Notes: generated from the sequence alone by a model not told the origin. 64,000 nucleotides of DNA from Microcebus murinus (GCF_040939455.1 NC_134109.1:76844001-76908000), one strand, 5' to 3'; positions 24,605 to 36,344 are shown, counted from the stretch's first letter. Numbers and translations: made by a program.

Positions 24605-24885
24605 TCTATTTCTTATTGGTGGAGTGTGACTTCAGTCAAGAGATTAACCCTCTGAACCTCAGTTTCCTGATCTATGATATGGGGAAAATTGTATGTACCT
24701 AAGGGGCTAATTGTAAAAATTAAATGAAATCGTTAAGAGTAAGAGCTATTCTTTATTAAGTCCCTGCTTTGTACTAAGTGCTTTATACTTACTAACAACC
24801 TTAAGAACTTTACACAGGACAACTAGCCTCAAGCAGTACCTGATACAGCAAAGGAGCATCAGTAAATGTGAGTTATTTCCTTTCT
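24605..24885 (+). mobile_element. MIR SINE, plus strand, with a probable nested inverted MIR piece
   Basis: The plus-strand core is 'CTGAACCTCAGTTTCCTGAT', then TAAATGAAATCGTTAAGAG. The 3' end 'GCATCAGTAAATGTGAGTTA' appears only after an intervening block at about 24742-24795 that reads as an inverted MIR end (CTTTATTAAGTCCCTGC, then TTTGTACTAAGTGCTTTATAC). The order suggests one MIR inserted into another. Borders are approximate. Confidence 0.7.
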
Positions 24886-24889
24886 TTAA

Positions 24890-25305
24890 ATGAACCAATA
24901 TGAATGTATAAACAAAAGGTGGTATATCCATATACTGAAGTACCACTCATCAATAGAAAGGAATACACTACTGATGCATGCAACATGTATGATTATGCTA
25001 AGTGGAAGAAACCAAACACAAAAGACCACATACTGTATGATTCCAAATATATTAAATTCTAAAAAATGCAAACAAATGCAAAATGACCCAAAGCAAATTG
25101 GTGGTTCCCTGAGGACATGAGCAGAGGGAGAGATGGATTAAAATGGGGTACAAGGAAACTTTTGGGTGAAGATGGAACTGTGCAGTGTCTTGGTTACAGC
25201 GTTGGTCTCATGAGTGTATACAACTACCAAAACCCATTAAACTGTACACTTTAAATGGGTTCCATTTTTTATGGAAATGATATCTCAATAAAGTTAATAA
25301 AAATA
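24890..25305 (+). mobile_element. LINE-1 (L1M-type) 3' end fragment
   Basis: It runs from the end of ORF2 ('GGTGGTATATCCATATACTG', 'ATGATTATGCTAAGTGGAAG') through 'AAATTGGTGGTTCCCTGAGG' to the 3' terminus 'AAACTGTACACTTTAAATGG' and 'TATCTCAATAAAGTTAATAA'. It is broken and non-coding. Confidence 0.88.
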
Positions 25306-25309
25306 ATGT

Positions 25310-25925
25310 TAAGCAAATTATTGTAAATTAAATATTCATAAACAAAACAGATTTTAGTGGAAAGTACAGCATGTAATTCGGACAGGTAGGAGTGGGGATT
25401 CTCCCAGTTATTGCAGTGAAGTTCTGAAAACGTCTAATGATTTGGGGCAACATTTGAAAGAAGCTGTGAGGAGAAGCCCAAAGTGATATTTATAAACCTG
25501 TTGATTTATACAATTTTCTTTAATTTCATAAAGATGTAAAGTGGGTGGTCAGAATACACTTTGCAGATTTTACTAAACAGTATTTTTCTACATTGGCCAA
25601 ATCTAATTATAAGATATATTGTTAGCAAAGAACTGTTCAAGTTGCAAAGAAGAAATACTGATAATAATTTAAAAGGCAATAAAATAATTCTTAATACATA
25701 TATTTTAAAAAATCTTTTGGGAAATTCTATATTAACTCCTTCCTACTAAGTATAAAACCTCATATTACACTGGAGGTCTTAGTCCATTTCAGAGGACAAT
25801 GAAACCATTCATGAAAGGCTCTGAGCCCCTTTAAGATTAAAAATTAATAGAAACTATGGAATTAATATTAACCCTTGCAGCCAGCTCCATGCCTTTAGAT
25901 AATCCCTGAATCCACCAAATAAAGA
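25310..25925. other. AT-rich unique intronic sequence
   Basis: No repeat, exon or motif cluster is recognised between the L1 tail and the next MIR. Confidence 0.5.
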
Positions 25926-25929
25926 TGGA

Positions 25930-26128
25930 CAGGAACTAACATTTGTGGAGTGTGAAATATGTTCCAGGTACAATAGGTCTCACCCCGTGGGATAGTTATC
26001 TCTATTTAATATAAGCAGAAACTGAAGCCAGACAGGTTAAGAAACATGCCTAAAGTCACGTGGCTGGCTGGTAACACAGGTGGATCCTGAATTTGAGTTT
26101 GTGCTACCTACTGCACCATGCAGCTTCT
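25930..26128 (-). mobile_element. MIR SINE, antisense
   Basis: It starts with 'AACATTTGTGGAGTGTGAAA', continues through AGAAACTGAAGCCAGACAGG and GTCACGTGGCTGGCTGGTAA, and ends in a decayed tRNA-like head. Confidence 0.75.
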
Positions 26129-26129
26129 A

Positions 26130-27540
26130 TTCCCATACAGAAATGGAATTTATATATTTTTTAAATGTGTGTTTGATGAGTGGTAAACAGTGTCATAATA
26201 TGACTTTGAACCTGGGTAAGTGCAATCACTTACTATTGCCCAATCCTGGCCAAGTGATTCATCTGACTTTTGAGATGCATAATATTTGGCTCATATTAGA
26301 TAATCAATAATAGTTTCATTTCGTTCTCTTTTTCTTTCCTTCTTTCATTCGTTTCATAGGCCCATTCACATGAAAAAAAATGAAACTAGAGTCACAACTG
26401 GCTGAAAGATGCATCTGCTTAATAGAAAAAAAAAAAAATGTTTTCCTTGTTCTTCCAGAATTCGTATCTCAAAATGGCACAAAAGCAAAAAGCCCCGTGC
26501 ACTGCTATGTGGGAACTATTACCACTGATTGCCATCCATCTCCTCCTGGAAAAGCAGGGAGCTGAAAGCCATGTGATTATGAGTCTGCCATAGCATACCT
26601 CCAAACCCTGCCATAGAGAAAGATAACTCAAGGGGCTTCAACATGACTTTATTCAGGTCCTGTAAGCTGATAAAACAGGAACTGTAAAGGTTTTTGTTTG
26701 AAAGGAAAACTTGTTCGACCATTTCCCAGGAAAAAAAGAAAGGGTTTGCTCTCCCAGTAGGTTTATTCATATACTTATGCTAAACCAGCCTATGAGAGAA
26801 CTGACATCTTTGCTGTGAGATCAGATCTAAGAGCCACCAATCAAACAGCAGTCCAAGCTTAATATGCTGATGCAGCAAATTTCCGGATCTTGATCACACT
26901 AGGCTAGGGAGTCATTCTTCTCAGTGATAAAGTCGGTGAATGCACTCTTGAGAAGATAACAAATTAAAAACCAGCTGACTCGACACCACTGGAGTGAGGA
27001 ATTCACCGCTGACCCAGTAGAACACAATTTCTACCACCAGTCAGTAATCACTGGAGAGGGGCCAACTTCACTTCATAATTGTAAAACTATTCCTAGCACA
27101 GGGTCTTCACATGGCTAAATGGTAACTGGCCAACTTACATTGTGCACATCTACTACAATTGGGAACGACTTCCTCAAGTATTGATAACCTGGGTCTTACT
27201 GTGTGTGAAAATTCAAAGATTCTAAAGCAAATTTGGAATTCCCAAAAGCGTTGTATTATTTTAAATGATATGTGAAAAGAACCACATAACCTAGAGGATT
27301 ATTCCACTTTGAAAATGTATTTTGTATCTATAGAATTTCCACTAAATCATCTAGATTTTCTTTAGTCGATGTATTATTCTGGTGGAAGGTGAAGTTGACA
27401 TCCTCTGTATGTCAATCCCAAGACATTAGGAAAATAATTGCTCAACTAGTTATTGTAAGACTTATATTCTAAACTTAAAAATGTATAATCTCGGATAAAA
27501 ATACTTCATTTATATAATGATTTTTTTTCAATTATTGATC
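26130..27540. other. Unique intronic sequence, nothing assignable
   Basis: A short MIR-like stretch may exist near 26200-26310, but it is too diverged to call. The rest shows no repeat or coding signal. Confidence 0.45.
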
Positions 27541-27544
27541 ACCA

Positions 27545-27612
27545 CAACAAAGTGTAAAGGGCATATATTATATTATCCCCATTTAACAGATAAGGCAAGA
27601 AAAGTTAATGTT
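27545..27612 (-). mobile_element. Short MIR-like fragment
   Basis: TTATCCCCATTTAACAGATA followed by AGGCAAGAAAAGTTAATG resembles the antisense MIR core. Nothing else of the element remains. Confidence 0.45.
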
Positions 27613-27703
27613 TTGTTAACTTTTTGTCTTGTCCGAAGCATTTTCCATTACTTATGGTCTATAAATATTATTAGGTTGAACCATCTGAGATTATCAATAT
27701 TTG

Positions 27704-27828
27704 ATTTTTTTTCTTTTAGAGATGCAGTTTCACTATATTTCCCAAGCCGACACAACTCTTGGCCTCAAGTGATCCTCCCACCTCGGCCTCCCCAGTAGCC
27801 TCCTGAGTAATAAGCAACTGCATCCAGC
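27704..27828 (-). mobile_element. Alu-related monomer, antisense
   Basis: A T-rich start, then TTAGAGATGCAGTTTCACTA, 'GGCCTCAAGTGATCCTCCCA' and CCTCGGCCTCCCCAGTAGCC, with a decayed end GCAACTGCATCCAGC. It is one arm only, like a FLAM/FRAM-type monomer or truncated Alu. It is the only Alu-related copy here in MEIS2 sense orientation. Confidence 0.8.
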
Positions 27829-28324
27829 ATTTGACCATTGTTGACCTACCTACCAAAACAGCAATTTTATAAAGCATTGTTTCCAGTTTTACTATCAATC
27901 ATATTGTTTCTTTTGCATTTCCTATTTTTCAATTTGCTTGTTTTTATCAAAATGTTTAGTCTCACTCTTACAAATTTTTCCAATTATTTTCTCTTTCCAT
28001 ATTGAGCAGATAAAAAAGCAAAATGGAAATAAATACTAAATAATGGAAGCCCTAACCTATGAGAAGCCAATGACTCTATCCATAAAAAACTTACCAATGA
28101 ACAATTAGGAGGCAAGGAGACCTGTGTGCTTTTAAAAAAGGGATGTAAAAAGAAGCCTATCTGTAATATTTTTAAAAAGTAAGTATTTCGGTCAATTCTA
28201 ATTTCAAACTTCAACAATAGTAATTAACATTGAGAAATGATTAGCGTATATTCTATCATAAGCCTCTGGAGAAATTTTAACTCTAAACATTTTCTCTAAT
28301 AACAACAGCATTTATGCAAAGTAA

Positions 28325-28505
28325 TATTTATTGAGCGCTAACTCTATTCCAGACACTCTGCTAAGCGCTCTGTATGAATGACTTCATTTAATTCTCACCA
28401 TCCTTTGAGGGATGATTTTCATTTTACACATGAAGAAACTGAGGCTTAGAGAGGTTGAGCAATTTGCCCGAGGTCACACAGGTAATAGTGGCAGAGATAG
28501 GGGTC
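28325..28505 (-). mobile_element. MIR SINE, antisense, well preserved
   Basis: 'ATATTTATTGAGCGCTAACT', 'TTCATTTAATTCTCACCATC', 'GAAACTGAGGCTTAGAGAGG' and 'CGAGGTCACACAGGTAATAG' give near-consensus MIR core and 3' end. Confidence 0.92.
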
Positions 28506-28705
28506 ACCACAAGTGACTGCATCCCATAATGGTTATCCTTGAGACTTCAGAGCTCATCTGCCCAGACTTTTCCATCCTCCTATAAAACTTCATAACATTT
28601 CTACACCCCATTGAATCATCCCAAATTTTTCCGGTCCACCACTTTAAGATAAAGGGAAATTTACATCTGACCGTGAACAGAAGCATCCTGAGGGCAGGCA
28701 CAGGG

Positions 28706-28738
<33 letters not shown>

Positions 28739-28812
28739 TATTTTACTCCATACTCCCTGGCACCTAGCATAACGCCAGGGACATAGCAGGCACTGCAGAA
28801 ATATTTGTTTAA
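28506..28812 (+). mobile_element. LINE-2 3' end with an internal (ATT)n expansion
   Basis: The L2 3' terminus is recognisable in 'CATCCTGAGGGCAGGCACAG', 'CCTGGCACCTAGCATAACGC' and 'GGACATAGCAGGCACTGCAG' ending AAATATTTGTTTAA. An ATT microsatellite of about nine units (28710-28740) interrupts it. Confidence 0.8.
28710..28740. repeat. (ATT)n microsatellite inside L2
   Basis: About nine consecutive ATT units lie between the two halves of the L2 end. Confidence 0.95.
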
Positions 28813-29235
28813 AAAGTAATAAATAAGATTCTTCCCTGTGGTTTCCTTCATTCCTAGAGCCTCACCTCAACTGTCTTCCTTGTGAGAAAACGGAGACCCT
28901 TCAAACCACCCTCATGTCAAACAACATTATTTGGCTCTGGAAACCCTCCCCCTCTGCCACAGCCAACACCACCTTCAACCTCGCTGCGAGCAGGAAAATT
29001 GATTCATCGCACGGACTAAAACTCGATGAAAGAACCCCAACCACAGAGGTGGAGAAACCACTCCTTCTCCTTGAACAAATGCTGCTTTCTGATGCCCCTG
29101 ACTGCTTTTCTTTTCTCGATAAGGTTCAGTAAGTACTGAAAGCTCGGCCCTGGTGAATATGGGTCAGGTTTGTCATGCGACGACTCCACCTCTTTCATTA
29201 CCATGGAATCAGTTAACAATACTGCTAGTTCTACC

Positions 29236-29278
29236 AAAAAAAAAAAAAAAATTAAAAAAATAATAAATAAATAAATAA
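29236..29278 (+). repeat. A run grading into (AAAT)n
   Basis: About 17 A residues lead into AATAAATAAATAAATAA. No SINE body is seen upstream. Confidence 0.9.
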
Positions 29279-29988
29279 CGTCGTAATTGGTCCCAGTGGT
29301 TATTTAGGTGCTGCAGAAGTCTTAAAAACACTATTATCTCCCGTAGTGATTTGCTAGCCTTTCCATACTCCAAACAGCACATTGGGACTTCTAAATTACA
29401 TACCATAATTGACATAAAATATCTGTCCCATCAGTGAATATCTTTATTAGCATCAAAATCACTCACAACTAGTGTTCCTCAATGTTATTAAACATAACTT
29501 GTTCTAGGTGTTGCTTTACTAATTAGTCAGGATGAGCCCGAGGAAGAAAATCTGGGTCATGTTAAATTAATTGGAATGAGCATGAAAATTAGCAGAGCAA
29601 ACTGCATCAATTTTCTATAGAGAGTCTTTCTTCATGTTGAGAATAAAAATGGATATTATGAGGCATTAACCAAACTGCCTTCTGTGACTGCCAAGAGGTG
29701 TGTTACAGTAGCCCAAAATATCATGCTCGCAGATTTTCAGAAGTTAATGAGACATTTCCAGGAATGGTAAATACATGGTGTTAAAATGGGTGTGCCTCTG
29801 ATGGGAAAATGCCAAGTCATTTCATGTTTATTCAGGCATAACAAGCTCTTCAAAATGAGCATAATTTAAGAGGTGAATAGTGCAAAGAGGGCTAACATTC
29901 AACTAATTTTCCTTCAGAAAGAAAAGATTAAATTGAACAAAAAAAATGAATTAAGAGGTTTACAAATCAACAAGTCAGCCACCAGGAC

Positions 29989-30103
29989 CGCAGCTTCGCC
30001 TCCGCACCGGCTCACAGCCCCCGCCACGAAGTTTTCGAAACATGTCCCGAAGGCAGGGAACAAAGCGAGCAGAACTGATTACAGCCCCGCTCACCGCCTC
30101 GCG
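29989..30103. other. CpG-dense patch
   Basis: Thirteen CpG dinucleotides occur in 115 bp, at 29989, 29997, 30003, 30008, 30022, 30027, 30036, 30048, 30066, 30088, 30095, 30100 and 30102. The surrounding intron is CpG-poor. The patch is too short for a conventional CpG island. Confidence 0.85.
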
Positions 30104-30398
30104 TCTCAACTCTGTTTGGCTTCCTAATGAGCTCACTAAAAACCTAATTCATCTCCCATAACCCTCCTCAGCCCTCCTTGAAATCCACCATTATGGAAAT
30201 TACAGATGAAACATTTCCAGGCTGGGTTCAAACCAGTTCGTCTTCCACAGGCGGGGCCCTGACCCCCACCCTGAGCACAAAGGACTCAGGGTCCTGGCTC
30301 CGGACCCCTCCTGCGGCTGCAGCTTCCAGGACAGAGAGGCCTGGGCTGGGTTAAGACTCTTTCTCAGGGTGACAATGATTTCCACCTTAACGCACTTG

Positions 30399-30422
30399 CC
30401 CCCCCTCCCCCCTCAACCCCCC
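30399..30422 (-). repeat. C-run tract; quadruplex-capable G runs on the MEIS2 coding strand
   Basis: The plus strand reads C7-T-C6-TCAA-C6. The minus, coding-sense strand therefore has G runs of 6, 6 and 7 with short loops. Splitting the 7-G run gives four G3 tracts. Confidence 0.7.
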
Positions 30423-31995
30423 ATGAATGTGGGAATTTCCTGGGTTCCACAGTACATAAAATACAAATTGTAATGCAGGAGAGGAGAAATGAGTTGTACT
30501 AATGACAAATAGCTGAAACAGGCTAATGTGAATTCCCAGCCTGTTCATGAGGAAACTCCCCGGGTTCCTCATTACATGGAGTCAAATCCTCACGGCACCT
30601 AGCCTGTAACTGGAAGATTACTGAATTGATGGATCCTTAGTTTAAAATGCAGCTGTTTTATTCTGCTTTAGTAATTAATTCTTTTTCCAATACTCTATTG
30701 ATTAAGCGTAGACCCTGATAAAGTTCAAACTGAGAAGAATCTCTCGTGGCGTCCTTAGTTGCTCAGGAGAGTCAATGAAAACTTCCTACAATTCCACCTG
30801 CCTCCTCAGAGTGCTGATCCAATGAACAGAACAGTTTTTTTCTCATAAATTAGTCAGGCCATGTGGAGCTGTATTAGCTGATCGTTGCTTTTGTCTCTCT
30901 ACTTGCTGACTTGCTTTTCAGTTTTGCTGGCCTTTGTGCTGTCACACACAAAGTCGGAGTGCAGCTGCCATTCTGAACCCAAACCAAGGTAAAGAACAAT
31001 TCGTACAAACTACATTTTTTTCCCCCATTTTATAAAGCTGCAACTCCCTGAGCAGTACAGGGCTCAATGGGGCCTCCTGGGACCCAACTAGCTGAGAAAT
31101 CAGTGCTAAAGCATGCAGACATATTGTGGAACTGAAAAAAATAAATAAAGTAACCTATTTTTTTCAAGGCTTTGCCAGGCTTTTTTGTCTTCTTTTTTCC
31201 CCCCTGATAGAAGTTGTGCTACCCTATTTTCAGCAATGCTAAGCTCCCTATTTCGTTTTCATAGAAGACATCAAGGAACGACAGAGACAGGGCAAAGAGA
31301 GTAATCAAGAGGCCAAGGCCTGTATCCTGTGCTGGTCAGGTGGCATCAGAGAGTCAGAGGATGTCTATTAACCACACAGGCATAGAGTGTAACCATATAT
31401 AAATGGCCATTATAAACACAATGGTATTTAGTAATAAGAGGAATCACCAACATGGTGCTCCTTTTCAAAGGGTCACATGTACCAGGGATCAATGTTGGTG
31501 AGTAAAACAAGCACGATAACAGAAAGTTTCTCAGATTACAGCCCTGCACAATGGATTTTTGTTTCTACGAAGATCATCGCTACTGGGAATGCTTTTAACA
31601 GCAATGGACTCATTCTCTTCCCCTCACTCCTCCCACACCCACCTAAGGCCCCCAAACCCGTGTGCATGGGCTTAATTCCCTGAGTAAAAACAGGTCAAAG
31701 ACATGGGTTTTAGCGCGTGAGCTGGTGAGAAGAACGTGGCAGACTTCTCAGGTCACTTGCAACATACATTTACAGGATAGCTCACATTTGTTTTTAACTC
31801 CATTTCAGAGGGCAGGAGTAACAGTAACGGCCTGGGACAATTTTAGGAAACTCCCTCACGTTTTGAACCATCTGATAGGTAATTCAAAGCTACAACCAAG
31901 CCAGATCCTGCGAGCAGAGGAGATTGGGCTGTTTTCCATGCTCTCTCCTGGGCCAGGGCTGAGAGTACTTTCCCACCTTCACAGCATTCCTTCCT

Positions 31996-32009
31996 AGGTC
32001 AAAAGGTCA
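31996..32009 (+). promoter_or_regulatory. Perfect DR2 nuclear-receptor element (retinoic-acid response type)
   Basis: AGGTCA, two A residues, AGGTCA. Direct repeats of this hexamer spaced by two bases are bound by RAR-RXR heterodimers. It is not inside an Alu, which often carries degenerate DR2s. A further AGGTCA half-site lies at about 31750. MEIS2 is a retinoic-acid-induced gene in the literature. Binding here is inference. Confidence 0.5.
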
Positions 32010-34050
32010 TCTCTCACAGACGTCTCCAACAGACACTCAGTTGTCAAAAGGTTGCATCATGTGATCTGGGCAGTCACTACTAACAAAGCTCTTTCCTCTC
32101 AGGGAAACAAACTTTGCAGGTCTAAATAATTTCTGCGATAAAAAATGTGTGTTTTCCTCCTTCTCTCCCTCCCCTCATCTCTTCAATTTCAAAACAATGA
32201 GGAACAACAATGGGCACCAAATTCATCAGCAAAGCCTCCATAGATCACTTGGGTCAAGATTCCACCACTTTTACCGAGCCATTTTATGAGGAAAGATAAC
32301 TGCCAGAGGACATGTTGATTTCCTGCATTCCCAAAGAAAACAGAGGTGTCCCTTTTCCAGGGGATTTCTTTCAAAAGGAAAACCCCATTTTCAAAGCAAA
32401 CATATATATTTTGAATAAATAAGAAATTACAAATAGGGAAATAATCTACAAGAAAATATCAGAATACTCTGTAAGAGTCATTAAAAAAACTAAGATGACT
32501 TTTTAGATTAATGTGTATATTCAACTGCATTTATTTAAATGACCAAAAATGTGCATACTGTAGGACAAGGTACAAAAACAAAAATGAGGGGTAAGAAGGA
32601 AGTTCATTTGCTCAGCGTTCAGAACTGAAACAAACAAAGTTTGCCAGTGGTGATATGTTATATGTAAAAGGTCCCAGTTACTCAGGGAGCAGACTTTGCT
32701 TTTTTTTTTAATTTCCTGCTGCCTAGATGAATAATATAACAATTTTCTCATTGTCGTGGACTGTTACTTAGAGCAGCTTGAAGCTCTCTAACATGCAATC
32801 CAAAATGAGTCGTTTATTTCTAGACGGGAGTCAAACGAGTCTATCAACATTGCTTCTATTTATAAATTATATATTTAAGAGTAAAGTAAAATACTCATGG
32901 CTGACATGTTACATATGGGAGATAAAGAATTAGAGAAACTTTCAAATTATTTTGCCTAGTTCTAAGCAGTAGAAGCTAAGGGCACTGATAATTTTTGTAA
33001 GAACTATGCATTTTGTGCATTTGTTTATTTAAAAAATGTAATTAAATACTCTCAGAAATGGGATACAAGTACTTAAATTTAGGAAACTAAGGTTTGCAGA
33101 TACAAAAAATTGTCCTAAATGTACTGTCTTCTTTCGAATTGTCATACTCTCCAAAAGTACACATTTCAAAACTCATCTTTCAGACCTTCACATGTCCCTC
33201 TTCACCTGCCTTGGATTAATAGGAATTGACAAAAGTGCATATTTTTAAGACTGTGTATAGTTTTGCTTGGTATAATCTACAAACTTTAAGGACCCTGGTT
33301 TTATAAGCTTTCCTTAGGGTGGATATTTCAGTGTTCTAAAAACAGTGTTATGGGCTTTTAAATTAAGCACATATTCTACATTGACATTTCAGTTCCAGGA
33401 AGTTAATGTGTGCCAAATTTGCCAGTTTAGTATCTGTAACCCCTGAACATGTGCTCTATGCCTTTTCATGGGGTACTTGGAAGGTAACTGAATTATGACA
33501 CAGACTCAAATAGAAAGACATAATACATGAGAGGAGAAATTGGTATCTGAACTTTTGGAGGAAGTTTGGGTGGGATTCAACAAGGTGAGTAAAATGAACA
33601 TGTTTATGATCTCATAATGACTTCTAAGCTCATCACCCTGTCTGTTACTATGAATCTGATGCTTAGCATTTGGCATCAGCTATAGAGTACAAGGAATTCT
33701 GTACAATTCCAACAATTGTAGAGAGTGGCCTTAAAAATAGAAACTTGTGGGCCAGAATCATGTTTTATCTGCCAAAGGAATCTGGGAAGAAAATAGGTGC
33801 CTAATAATGAAGTGGTATGAATTCAATTACCATCTATTTTGAGAGTATCACACACTTTGCAGCCCTATCAATCCAAGAATAGAAATTAACCAAAAAGTTA
33901 AGAATTTCTTGCAGAGAATATATGACGCAGTTAGTAATTTTAAGTAGGCTTATTTAAAACGGTTAAACGTACATCTGATCCTCATGGGGGTGTGACTATC
34001 CACATCTATGTTTTTCATTCCTATTATTACCTTACCTGAATATAGGACTG

Positions 34051-34087
34051 CAGCTCTAGATACTGTATCTAGAGCTGTATCTAGAGT
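34051..34087. repeat. Perfect 13-bp inverted repeat with an extra arm copy
   Basis: CAGCTCTAGATAC and GTATCTAGAGCTG flank one T (34051-34077). A third partial copy, TGTATCTAGAG, follows at 34076-34086, so one arm is tandemly repeated. Confidence 0.93.
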
Positions 34088-36004
34088 CAAAATAAACATT
34101 TTCATTGGGTATACACAAATGTTCTTCCAAGTATAACAATGAAGCAAGGGGTCAAATAGTTGGGAGATGGGGGCCAAAGGAATTGGGGTGTCTCCTTAAA
34201 AGACACCATGTAAAAGAATTACAATTTACCGGGTACCTTTAGGTCACGCAGGCCTACAGAGGAAGTGTTCAAAGGCAGAGATGGTTAATTTACATCTCAC
34301 CTAGGAAACAGATTACATCATCTATAAAATCCTACACCAAGAAATGACTGCTCCTGTATCTGTAAAATATCTTTAACATATGACTCTTTCAGTAAAACCA
34401 CCAAACTATTACAGATCAGAGTTCTTAGTTGCAAAGGTATTCACACTAAAAAAATATATCCAGAATATTTGAGAAGTAACTGGTTACCATGTCTACCTTG
34501 TTAAGTCATTCATTAGGGACTTGAGCTGGCATCAAATCCTTCAGTACATTTAACCCTTTAAAAAATCCTAAAGTAACCAAATTAGTTCTTTGAAATGAAT
34601 TATACAAAGAGGTAGGGATTCTGGGCTTTTTGGGAGATTGTTGTAGAAACTAAGATTTGTAGTCACCAAACCAGTTTTTCTGAAACTCTTTTCAAAAGTG
34701 TAATATTTCCTCTTAACTTTTGAAACCTGGATATCTCACTATAAATAAAATGGCAGCCATAAAACAACTTAAAAGAACTTTAAAAAAAAAATCTTCAAAA
34801 ACTGTTTAAAAGAAGCAGGCAGAATATAAAAGAAATCAACATAATTTTCTTAATTTAAAATAAGGCATTTTTGTTTCAAGTAAGTTGCTTAAGATCACAG
34901 AGGAAATTACAGCTAGACTAGAATTTGGGGCTTCTGACACTCTAGTGTCAGTGATTTTTCTCAGAAGCCTACTAAAGTGTTTTCACTCTGCCTCAATAGC
35001 CGTAAGTTATAATAAAAGGTACAAGAACTTTCCACAGACCCAGGTGCCGAGGGTAAGCCAGAGTGACCTATGACTCAGAGCTCTCTGATCTCTAGTCCAA
35101 CACACTTTGCAGGTGGCACTAACCTGACAACTTGGTCCTCCCTCCTAGTGACGCCCTTGGCATAATTTCAATGCCCGGCATAGGAACGGCAGGGGCCTAA
35201 GTATCATACTAGTATGACAGATTCTAACTTGTCTTCCTAGAGAGGAAGTAGGATTGCCAAAGTAGAATATTACTGGAGAATGCCTTTCCTTCAATGTCAG
35301 AAGTTATGATAATAAGCAGTGGAAGTCAATAAAGCGCTCTAGCTGCAAAAATATAAGGCTGCAGAGGGAAGGTAGACCTCAAAGATGTGGTCAAAGAGGC
35401 AGAAGGGGAGGCCTTTCACAAAGAAGATTGGAACACACAACTTGTCTCTTACTTTGTTAGTGATCTTGTCCTATGATCATGAAGATTCAACAGACTCATA
35501 TTTAAAATCAAAGTAAATACCCATGCTCGTCCTCTGTAACTACCTGGGAGAAATTCCAGTAAGATGCTTCACAAATTCTAATTTTATCCTGGTAAAAACA
35601 ACTATATGGTATGAAATCTACATATAAAGACTTCTGAAGAATTTATCCAAATTTACCTTTTTCTGTTTAGTTCTTTTATGTGCCATACTAATTTTCTACT
35701 AAACACCAGATTTTCCAATTCTACTGATCTAATCATATGTTTATTGGAAATACATGAGAGACTTGGCAACAAGTGCTTTTTGTACCTTAATCATCATTCT
35801 ATTCATCAAGATAATGGCTTCGAAAACTTTGGTCACTTGATGCTTGAAGTAATATCAGAGAAATGTTGGCAGGATCTGTAGCCTTCAGGGAATGTGGTAA
35901 TATGTCTCTTCTATGCCAATTCTATATACTATCAGTAATTTTCCAAAATTATACATAGTATTACAAACCTGCAGCCAAATTAGAATTCATAGGGTAGATT
36001 TTTC

Positions 36005-36165
36005 TTTATTTTTTTTTTATTTCAATAAAATTAAAGGGTAAAAATTGAGTTTCATTATATGGATATATTGTATAGTGGGGAAGTCTGGGATTTTAGTTTA
36101 CCCTTCATCCGAACAGTGTACACTGGACCCAATAGGTAATTTTTATATGGTAGATTTTTAGGTAA
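36005..36165 (-). mobile_element. LINE-1 remnant, antisense
   Basis: Diverged but ordered match to the L1 3' region in antisense: a T-rich start, TTTCAATAAAATTAAAGGGT, CTGGGATTTTAGTTTACCC, then TCATCCGAACAGTGTACACT and GGACCCAATAGGTAATTTTT. Confidence 0.65.
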
Positions 36166-36344
36166 GAGTTTGATCTCCACTATTGCTATAGCCTACAGTG
36201 CATCAAAAAACTTAAGAGAAATGTCTGGGTATGTGACAGAAAATATCACAACCCACCTGAAGTTTTCAGAATAGGAAGAAATACCTCCAGTCCATATTCT
36301 GATCTAAAAACAGGTATCTGATACCATTTGACACCTCTTCTTGT

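Larger units (their letters stand above)
29520..30960. promoter_or_regulatory. Long repeat-free block, candidate enhancer cluster in the giant intron
   Basis: About 1.4 kb is free of recognised repeats although flanked by repeat-rich DNA. It has multiple homeodomain cores (CTAATTAGTC at 29519, TTAAATTAATTGG near 29560, GTAATTAATTC near 30671), a CpG-dense patch (29989-30103) and a C-run tract (30399-30422). These are features expected of developmental enhancers. Open frames through the CpG patch lack splice context or resemblance to a protein. Conservation must be tested. Confidence 0.4.
31000..36000. other. Unique intronic sequence, largely unassigned
   Basis: Apart from the DR2 motif near 32.0 kb and the palindrome near 34.06 kb, about 5 kb shows no recognised repeat or exon. 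The first third is mixed in composition and the remainder is AT-rich. Confidence 0.5.

Noticed and set aside
29873..30127. 84-codon open frame across the CpG patch
   Set aside because: Low-complexity Lys-rich then Ala/Pro/Ser-rich translation without a protein match; the CpG patch is better read as regulatory.
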